Part shown: positions 58,392 through 64,000 of the stretch, piece after piece | How positions within the stretch are numbered: the first letter of the stretch is position 1 | Layout: each line of letters starts with the position of its first letter | Assembly: GCF_001700965.1 (NCBI RefSeq) | Contig: NZ_CP016756.1 | Span: 3,524,501 to 3,588,500, forward strand | Reading direction: 5' to 3' | From: Stenotrophomonas nitritireducens | GTDB lineage: Bacteria > Pseudomonadota > Gammaproteobacteria > Xanthomonadales > Xanthomonadaceae | DNA length: 64,000 nucleotides | Made by a program: the position numbers and the translations under genes | Notes under the pieces: model-generated | The model's database searches: none | What the model was told of the DNA's origin: nothing | What the model saw: only the letters and a program-made list of their open reading frames with translations

Positions 58392-58512
58392 GAGCGGCAT
58401 CAGCCGCGAAGCTGACAACGGCGCCGTTGTAGTGACGTGCGATCAGGAATGCGTGTGATCGATCCTGCTGCGGCGGTCTGTGCGTCAGCTTCGCGGTTTA
58501 CACCGCTCCCAC
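58388..58512. repeat. AGCGGCGT-family REP pair, overlapping pmpB stop
   Basis: GTAGGAGCGGCATCAGCCGC at 58388 and inverted partner CTTCGCGGTTTACACCGCTC ending CCAC at 58512. A further small hairpin GCGGTG-GTTA-CACCGC at 58524-58539 spans the stop of the convergent regulator. Confidence 0.88.
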
Positions 58513-58530
58513 ACGAATCAACAGCGGTGG

Positions 58531-59193
58531 TTACACCGCCTGGCGCGCTGGATCGCTCAGTTCCAGTTCGCGCAGCACCACGCTGGCCTGGGTGCGGTTG
58601 CGCACTCCAAGCCGCTCGAAGATGGCCGACAGGTGGGCCTTGACCGTGCGTTCCTGCACATCCAGGCGGTCGGCGATCTGCTTGTTGAGCAGGCCTTCGG
58701 CAACCAGCGCCAATACCCGGAACTGTTGCGGTGACAGACTGGCCAGGCGTGCGGCCAGTTCGCTGTCATGGCTGGACGACTGCGCACGCGATACCGCCGC
58801 GCGCAGCGAAGCCGGCAGCCATTGCTCGCAGGCCATGACGCTGCGGATTGCTTCGCGCAGCTCATTCAAACCCGAGCTCTTGGGCAGATAGCCGGCGGCA
58901 CCGTGGTCAAGCGCGCGCCGCACCACTCGCGGGTCATCATTGGCCGAGACTACGATCACCGCCACCCCAGGGTGTTGTGCGCGGATAGCGGCCAGCCCGG
59001 CCAGCCCGTGATTGCCGGGCATATGCAGGTCGAGCAGGATCAGGTCGGTGTCCGGCGCCGCATCCAGGGCCGCCAGCACACCTTCCAGTGATTCGGCCTC
59101 GCGCACCTGCAGCTCGCTGACGGCCTCGCTGGCCGCCTGCCGCAGGGCAGCGCGGAACAAGGGGTGATCGTCGGCAATCAACAAGCTGGGCAT
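58531..59193 (-). CDS. NarL/LuxR-family response regulator
   Basis: A 220-residue regulator with an N-terminal receiver (LLIADDHPLFR, phospho-acceptor Asp55 in LILLDLHMPG, Lys in GYLPKSSGLNE) and a C-terminal LuxR-type HTH (LSPQQFRVLALVAEGLLNKQIADRLDVQERTVKAHLS). No kinase is adjacent; the hybrid kinase at 52778 is the nearest sensor and its own receiver is C-terminal, so a phosphorelay is conceivable. Convergent with pmpB. Confidence 0.9.
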   Translation of the reverse strand: MPSLLIADDHPLFRAALRQAASEAVSELQVREAESLEGVLAALDAAPDTDLILLDLHMPGNHGLAGLAAIRAQHPGVAVIVVSANDDPRVVRRALDHGAAGYLPKSSGLNELREAIRSVMACEQWLPASLRAAVSRAQSSSHDSELAARLASLSPQQFRVLALVAEGLLNKQIADRLDVQERTVKAHLSAIFERLGVRNRTQASVVLRELELSDPARQAV

Positions 59194-59200
59194 AAGGCTG

Positions 59201-59390
59201 GGAACGAGTGGCGAGGAAACAGGAACCAGTAGATGCGCACTCGAAGTCAAAATCAATCTCTCAACGTAAAGGTCAGGAACCAGCGGGTAGGAACCAGGTA
59301 ATAGAGAGAAGGCAAAGGCACGCAACAGATGTTGCGTTGCTCTGCTGTTACTGGTTCCTGGTTCCTGATTCCTGACAACTAGTTCCTGGC
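59201..59390. repeat. Array of short inverted GGAACCAG motifs
   Basis: The gap before the regulator gene contains AGGAACCAG-type motifs at 59221-59230, 59274-59283 and 59289-59298. They face CTGGTTCCTGGTTCCT (59351-59366), GATTCCTG and AGTTCCTGGC (59381-59390). A 16-bp palindrome CGCAACAGATGTTGCG lies at 59321-59336. This accounts for most of the 197-bp gap; whether it is regulatory or a mobile palindrome is unclear. Confidence 0.6.
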
Positions 59391-60188
59391 TTACTGCGCT
59401 GTCCAACCGCCGTCCATCGGCATTGCTGCGCCGGTGAGATTGTGCGACTCGCGGCGGCACAGCCACACCACCATCGCGCCGATGTCTTCCGGCAGCGACA
59501 TGCGCAGGCTGGGCTGCTTTTCTTCGAGCAGGGCACGCACGCCGTCGTCGCGGCTGCCGCCATTGCGGTGGGCCTGGATCTGCGGTTCGATCAACGGCGT
59601 TTCCACCCAACCCGGGCAGACGCAATTGACGGTGACGCCACCGCTTTCACGGTTGCCGGCAGCGGCATATTCCAGCGCGGCCACCTTGCTCAGGCCGACG
59701 ATGCCGAACTTGCTGGCCACATACGGTGCCTTGTTCTTCGAGGCAACCAGGCCGTGCACCGAGGCGATATTGACCACCCGGCCGTAGCCGCGTTCGGCCA
59801 TGCCCGGCAGCGCATGCTGCATGGTGTGGAAGGCAGCGCTGAGATTGATGGCGATGATGTCGTCCCACTTCTGCGGCGGCTGTTCGGCCAGCGGTGCGGC
59901 GTGCTGGATACCGGCGCAGTTGACCAGGATGTCGATGTTGCCCCAGGCCTGCACGGCTTCGAGCATGTGGGCGATCTGGTCGGGTTTGCGCAGGTCGGCA
60001 TCGAAGTGCCGCGCCTCGCTGCCGGCGTCGGTGACGCTGGCCAACGCCGTATCGATCTGCTCGGGCGTGCCCAGCCCGTTGATGGCCACGCGGGCGCCAG
60101 CATTGGCAAGTGCCTGGGCGATGGCCAGGCCGATGCCGGAGGTGCTGCCGGTCACCAATGCGGTGCGGTCTTGCAGGAAGCGGTCCAT
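59391..60188 (-). CDS. 3-hydroxybutyrate dehydrogenase
   Basis: A 265-residue short-chain dehydrogenase: NAD site TGSTSGIG, NCAGIQHAAPL, catalytic Ser in NIASVHG and Tyr-Lys in YVASKFG. The combination GIQHAAPLAE and PGWVETPLIEPQI is typical of D-3-hydroxybutyrate dehydrogenases, which convert the product of the adjacent oligomer hydrolase to acetoacetate. Divergent from that gene with a 111-bp gap. Confidence 0.9.
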   Translation of the reverse strand: MDRFLQDRTALVTGSTSGIGLAIAQALANAGARVAINGLGTPEQIDTALASVTDAGSEARHFDADLRKPDQIAHMLEAVQAWGNIDILVNCAGIQHAAPLAEQPPQKWDDIIAINLSAAFHTMQHALPGMAERGYGRVVNIASVHGLVASKNKAPYVASKFGIVGLSKVAALEYAAAGNRESGGVTVNCVCPGWVETPLIEPQIQAHRNGGSRDDGVRALLEEKQPSLRMSLPEDIGAMVVWLCRRESHNLTGAAMPMDGGWTAQ

Positions 60189-60299
60189 GGGGGACTCCGA
60201 TGCTATAGGGGATGGTGGAAACGTAGCAGCCGCCGCGCTAAAAGCGTGTGGTACTTAAGTACGATGAGCCGGCCGTGGTTGCTCTGCTAGGGTGCGTCC

Positions 60300-62132
60300 A
60301 TGAGCCAATCCCTATTGCGCGCCGCCTGCGGCCTATTTGTCGGACTGAGCCTGGCCTCCTGTGCCAGCGGCCCAGCGTCCAAGCCCGTGGAGTCTTCCAT
60401 GTTCAGCAACGAACTCCGCAGCGAACATCGCGGCAGCGATGACCTGCTTACCGCCGGGCTGGGCCTGGCCGGCCTGCGCAGCATGGCGCCGCCGGCCTTT
60501 GCCGATGCCAGCGCACCGACCGTGGATGAGCTGCGCCGCCGCGCGATGTGGGGCAGCTGGCGCGGCATTGCCGACCTCGCCCCGGGCGGTGGTTACGGCG
60601 AACTGTTCGGCAGCCTGCAGAACGTGCCGGGCCGCGAGTATGCGGCGTTCGCACGCCTGCCCGGTGCCAGCCAGCCGCATCGCGTGCTGGCGCAGATTCC
60701 GGACAACTTTGATACCGCCAAACGCTGTGTGCTGGTCGCACCGGCATCGGGCTCGCGTGGCATCTATGGCGCGGTCTCGGTCGCCGCTGCCTGGGGCCTG
60801 CCCAAGGGCTGTACGGTGGTCTATACCGACAAGGGCGCCGGCAGTGACTACTACGATCTGAACGCGCAGATGGGTGTACGTGCCAACGGCACCATCGGTG
60901 CCCTGGGTGAAGTCAGCGACCTTGCGTTCGTGCCGGATGCGCCGATCAATGCAGCGGGTGTCGCCTTCAAGCATGCGCATTCCAAGGACAACCCGGAAGC
61001 CGACTGGGGGCGCCACGTAAAACAGGCGGCCGAGTTCGCGCTGTTGGCGTTGGCACAGGCCTATCCGCAGGCAGCGCCCTTCACTTTCGAGAACACCCGC
61101 ATCATTGCCGTGGGCATCTCCAACGGCGGCGGCGCGGTGCTGCGTGCGGCCGAGCTGGAAGGTGACTGGCTGGATGCGGTGGTGGCCGGTGAACCCAGCG
61201 TCTATTCCAGCGGCACCGGTGCACGTGCGCTCTACGATTACAGCACCGAGGCGGCGTTGTTGATGCCGTGCGCGCAGCTGCACATGAGCAACCTGCCGCA
61301 GCCGCCGATGACCGCCGCACTGCAGGCCGGCGCCGCCGTGCGCTGTGCGAGCCTGGCAGCCGAGGGTGTGATCAGCGGTGCGACACCGGCAGCGCAGGCC
61401 AGGTCGGCCTACGAGCTGATGCTGAGCAAGGGCTGGACCGACGAATCGCTGCGTGCTGGCGCCTTGTCCACCGGCTTTGATCTGTGGCGCGCGATCTCGG
61501 CGACGTATGCCTCGGCCTATGGCCGCTATGGCGTTGGCGAGCATCCCTGCGGATTCAACTTTGCCGCACAGAACCCGGATTTCTCGCCGCGCGCGGCAAC
61601 CGCCATTGAGCGCGCTGCGTGGGTCTCCGACGGCAGCGGCATTCCGCCGGGTGCCGGCGTGGGACTGCTCGACAGCAAGGTGGCCTTGCCGGACCTGACC
61701 TATGCCGGCCTGAAGTGCCTGCGTGCTCTGTGGGACGGGCAGGGTGAAGACGCCAAGCGTGTGCAGGCTGGTATCCAGGCCACGCATGCGGGTCTGCCGC
61801 GCAAGGGCCTGCCGGTGATGGTGGTACACGGTGCCGACGATGGCCTGATTCCGCCGGCTTTCAGCAGCGCACCGTATGCGGCGGCAGCCAAGGCGGCCGG
61901 GCGCGAGGTGAGCTACTGGAAGGTGCAGCATGTGCAGCACTTCGATGGTTTCCTCGGACTGCCGGATTATGGCTCGCGTTATCTGCCGCTGCTGCCGTAT
62001 GTGTATGAGGCCCTGGATCGGGTGCAGGCACGCCTGGACAAGGGCACGGCTTTGCCAGCCGATGCAGTGATCGCCACCACCCCACGTGCGGGCAAGCCGC
62101 TGATGGCCGAAAATCTGGCGATGCCGAAGTAA
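60300..62132 (+). CDS. D-(-)-3-hydroxybutyrate oligomer hydrolase
   Basis: A 610-residue lipoprotein (signal lipobox SLASCASG, modified Cys about residue 21). The family includes extracellular or periplasmic oligomer hydrolases that split 3-hydroxybutyrate oligomers from poly-3-hydroxybutyrate breakdown. The catalytic Ser lies in GISNGGGAV (about residue 278) and His in QHFDGFLGLP near the end. The divergent dehydrogenase metabolises the monomer. No PHB synthase or depolymerase is in this window. Confidence 0.9.
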   Translation: MSQSLLRAACGLFVGLSLASCASGPASKPVESSMFSNELRSEHRGSDDLLTAGLGLAGLRSMAPPAFADASAPTVDELRRRAMWGSWRGIADLAPGGGYGELFGSLQNVPGREYAAFARLPGASQPHRVLAQIPDNFDTAKRCVLVAPASGSRGIYGAVSVAAAWGLPKGCTVVYTDKGAGSDYYDLNAQMGVRANGTIGALGEVSDLAFVPDAPINAAGVAFKHAHSKDNPEADWGRHVKQAAEFALLALAQAYPQAAPFTFENTRIIAVGISNGGGAVLRAAELEGDWLDAVVAGEPSVYSSGTGARALYDYSTEAALLMPCAQLHMSNLPQPPMTAALQAGAAVRCASLAAEGVISGATPAAQARSAYELMLSKGWTDESLRAGALSTGFDLWRAISATYASAYGRYGVGEHPCGFNFAAQNPDFSPRAATAIERAAWVSDGSGIPPGAGVGLLDSKVALPDLTYAGLKCLRALWDGQGEDAKRVQAGIQATHAGLPRKGLPVMVVHGADDGLIPPAFSSAPYAAAAKAAGREVSYWKVQHVQHFDGFLGLPDYGSRYLPLLPYVYEALDRVQARLDKGTALPADAVIATTPRAGKPLMAENLAMPK

Positions 62133-62139
62133 GGGCTTG

Positions 62140-62274
62140 AGCCCCTCCCTTGCGCGAAGCGCAGGGGGCGCTTGAGCCCCCTCCCTTTGCCGAAGGCAAG
62201 GGGAGGGTTGGGGAGGGGTTGGCTTTGCTCTGCGCTGTTGGATTTGTGGCTTCGCGGCTTACGCCGCTCCTACA
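62140..62274. repeat. C/G-tract elements and an AGCGGCGT-family element
   Basis: Two tandem copies of CCCCTCCCTT-type arms with hairpins (GCGCGAAGCGC; TTTGCCGAAGGCAAG). The second is followed by GGGGAGGGTTGGGGAGGGG at 62200-62218. CTTCGCGGCTTACGCCGCTC then lies at 62250-62274. No gene between the hydrolase and the HutD-like gene. Confidence 0.8.
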
Positions 62275-62318
62275 CATCTGCCGCTCCTACAGATCCGCGC
62301 TGATGGCATCATTGGCCG

Positions 62319-62909
62319 ATGCATACATTGAACTCTCCTACCCGCGTTATCCCTGCCGCGCTCTACCAGCGCGAGCGCTGGCGCAATGGCCTGGGTTGGA
62401 CGCGCGAGATCCTGCGTCTGCCGGAGCAGGGCGACTGGCAGCTGCGCCTGTCCATCGCCGAGATCGAACAGGACGCGGCGTTCTCTGCTTTCCCCGGCGT
62501 CGAGCGTGAGCTGGTGTTGCTGCAGGGCGAAGGTCTGCGCTTGCGCTTCGCCGATGGGCGTTGCGAAACCCTGCTGCCGCCCTATCAACGCCTGCGTTTT
62601 GCCGGCGAAGAAGACATTGTCGGCGAGCTGGTCGACGGTGTGACCCAGGATTTCAATCTGATGTGGCGGCGTGATGCCCTGCAGGCCGAACTGCTGCATC
62701 GGCCGCTGGTGGGCAACATGTTGTTCTTCACCGAGCCACAGGCCGCGTGGGCCATCCACCTGTTGGCCGGCCAAGCCGTATTCGAGGGTAATGAATTGCC
62801 GGCGCTGTCGGCCGGTGATACCGCGTGGCTGGGGTCCGGCGAACGGCAGCGTTACACCTTAAGTGGCGGTGGCGAGCTGTTGGCGATACGGCTGACGCCG
62901 GTTGTGTAG
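62319..62909 (+). CDS. HutD/Ves-family protein
   Basis: A 196-residue cupin-like protein (RWRNGLGWTREILRLP, SAFPGVERELVLLQGEGLRL, FNLMWRRDALQAEL). HutD is linked to histidine utilisation control in pseudomonads, although no hut genes are here; Ves is a cold-related homologue. The stop (TAG at 62907) is part of a GTAG that begins a REP hairpin. Confidence 0.85.
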   Translation: MHTLNSPTRVIPAALYQRERWRNGLGWTREILRLPEQGDWQLRLSIAEIEQDAAFSAFPGVERELVLLQGEGLRLRFADGRCETLLPPYQRLRFAGEEDIVGELVDGVTQDFNLMWRRDALQAELLHRPLVGNMLFFTEPQAAWAIHLLAGQAVFEGNELPALSAGDTAWLGSGERQRYTLSGGGELLAIRLTPVV

Positions 62910-63107
62910 GAGCGGCGTAAGCCGCGAAGCCAAAGAACCAACAGCGCAAGGCTTAACCTGTAGTGCCGAGCTATGCTCGGCATGGGCATTACCGGGAAAG
63001 CTTCTGCCGAGCATGGCTCGGCACTACGGGTGGGATTGCTTGTAAGGCTTCTGCCGAGCATGGCTCGGCACTACGGGGCTGCTTTGCCGAGCATGGCTCG
63101 GCGCTAC
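62906..63107. repeat. REP element followed by a SMAG array
   Basis: GTAGGAGCGGCGTAAGCCGC at 62906 is followed by SMAG-type elements: GTAGTGCCGAGCTATGCTCG at 62960, and three copies of the complement GCCGAGCATGGCTCGGCACT ending in CTAC up to 63107. The last is two bases from the stop of the reductase gene. Confidence 0.9.
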
Positions 63108-63109
63108 AT

Positions 63110-64000
63110 TCAGTAGACGTCGCGGCGGTAGCGGCCGGCAATGCGCAGGGCCTGATGTGCTTCGGCGCCAATCGTGTCGATGATGACCTTGTCCACCGCC
63201 GGGGCCATGCCCTGCAGGCTGCCGCAGACCAGCAGGGTGGCGCCGTCCTCCAGCCATTGCTGCAGCACAGTGCTGTGCGCGGCCAGCGCGTCCTGCACAT
63301 AGTGGAACTGACCGGGATCGCGGCTGAAAACCGCATCCAGACGCTCGATTCCACCCTCACGCTGCCATTGCCGCAGCTCGTCGCCGAAGTGGAAGTCATG
63401 CGCCGCGTTGCGTTCGCCGAACAGCAGCCAGTTGCGGCGTGCGCCTGCATCGATGCGGGCGCGAAGATGCGCACGCAGGCCGGCGATGCCGGTGCCGTTG
63501 CCGATCAGGATCAGTGGCGCATCGTTGCGGGGCGGATGGAAGTTGCTGTTGCTGCGCAGGCGCAGATCAATGCTGTCGCCGATAGCCGTGTAGTCGCAGA
63601 GCCAGCCGCTGGCCAGGCCAGGGGTGCCATCCGGGCGCAGCTGCCGCCGCAGCATCAGCTGCAGGCTGCCGTCGCTTGGCATCGATGCGATCGAATACTC
63701 ACGATGCGGCAGCGGCGTGAGGTTGGCAGCCAGTGCGTCGGCATCGCGGGTGTCGCAGCTGTCGGGCAGATGCGACACGGCAAGGGCGTCACGCAGCAGG
63801 CGGCCATCGGCAAGTACCGCGGCCGCATCGAAGCCATGCGTCTGCAGCCAGTGCGTCACCGCAGGCGCGGATTGGCGCGGGCCGATTTCGGCGATGTCGC
63901 CGGCCTGCCAGGTGGGCAGCTTGCCGTCCGCCGGTTGCAGTTGCAGGTGGAACACCTTGCCACCGATGCTGCCGGGATTGAGCATCTCGCGCCTGCGCAG
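63110..64000 (-). CDS. CysJ-like flavoprotein reductase, C-terminal part (partial)
   Basis: The C-terminal about 297 residues of an FAD/NADPH-binding reductase of the sulfite-reductase alpha / PepSY-FNR type; the frame is open at the window end. Blocks are REYSIASMPSDG (FAD), LILIGNGTGIAGLRAHLRAR (NADPH), LLFGERNAAHDFHFGDEL and the canonical end GRYRRDVY. In Xanthomonadaceae such domains are fused after membrane PepSY segments as iron or flavin reductases; which N-terminus applies cannot be seen. Confidence 0.88.
   Translation of the reverse strand: MRRREMLNPGSIGGKVFHLQLQPADGKLPTWQAGDIAEIGPRQSAPAVTHWLQTHGFDAAAVLADGRLLRDALAVSHLPDSCDTRDADALAANLTPLPHREYSIASMPSDGSLQLMLRRQLRPDGTPGLASGWLCDYTAIGDSIDLRLRSNSNFHPPRNDAPLILIGNGTGIAGLRAHLRARIDAGARRNWLLFGERNAAHDFHFGDELRQWQREGGIERLDAVFSRDPGQFHYVQDALAAHSTVLQQWLEDGATLLVCGSLQGMAPAVDKVIIDTIGAEAHQALRIAGRYRRDVY

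Noticed and set aside
60333..61940. Minus-strand open frame of 535 codons
   Set aside because: It lies opposite the oligomer hydrolase, which has a lipobox, catalytic motifs and family length. Long antisense frames are common in high-GC DNA.
62960..63107. Regularly repeated hairpins resembling a CRISPR array
   Set aside because: The repeats are SMAG palindromes with GTAG ends, spacing is irregular, spacers are few and there are no cas genes.

Overview
The window is a high-GC chromosome segment from a gammaproteobacterium of the Xanthomonadaceae, most likely Stenotrophomonas or a close relative. Three things point there: gene orders typical of the group (mltG-holB-pilZ, proC-yggS next to pilT-pilU, yqgE-ruvX-pyrB, purN/purM-DUF2066-perM-hda, and a long lipopolysaccharide-export/rpoN/PTS run); abundant intergenic GTAG hairpins of the Stenotrophomonas SMAG type; and further GTAG/GTGG palindrome families. 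The assignment rests on recognising families and layout by eye, not on a database search.

Layout. 1-1815: end of mltG, then holB, pilZ and tRNA-Val(CAC). 1816-4380: a short, lower-GC accessory stretch directly behind the tRNA, with small unrecognised genes, two membrane proteins and a secreted six-cysteine peptide. 4706-9622: stress-type flavoprotein, NTF2-like protein, a REP cluster, and a DUF4105 membrane protein translationally coupled to a large lipoprotein lipase. 9694-11564: an MFS pump divergent from soxR, with an almost canonical SoxR promoter between them. 11687-16317: DUF4426 lipoprotein, proC, yggS, pilT, pilU. 16778-20894: tag, yqgE-ruvX-pyrB and a GT-C-like membrane protein. 21077-22155: TPR protein and a zinc-ribbon protein.

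22278-33840 is one co-directional minus-strand run, read as kdsD-kdsC-lptC-lptA-lptB-rpoN-hpf-ptsN-hprK-rapZ-EIIA(Man)-HPr-EI-mgtE. It joins Kdo synthesis and LPS export to sigma-54, ribosome hibernation and a PTS phosphorelay that has no sugar permease in this window. Divergent from it are ibaG, murA and a small EF-hand protein. 36198-47617 holds tandem DUF3108 proteins, purN, a DUF2238 protein, purM, DUF2066-perM-hda, the peptidoglycan-recycling pair amgK-murU, a YmgE-type protein, an M20 peptidase and a ComEA-like protein. 48451-52260 is a GntP-family permease divergent from a TonB-dependent receptor.

52778-59193 contains a hybrid SLC5-type sensor kinase and a convergent NarL-type regulator. 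Between them sits a sulfide-detoxification cassette (BigR-type repressor, persulfide dioxygenase, two YeeE/YedE half-transporters) bordered by REP pairs. 59391-62132 is a divergent 3-hydroxybutyrate dehydrogenase / 3HB-oligomer hydrolase pair. The window ends with a HutD-like protein and the C-terminal part of a CysJ-like flavoreductase.

The most distinctive non-coding content is the repeat population. Three hairpin families all begin with GTAG or GTGG. There is a separate hairpin-plus-G-tract element with quadruplex potential, and an exact-period 182-bp tandem array that combines the element types. In three genes a GTAG/GTGG element supplies the stop codon.
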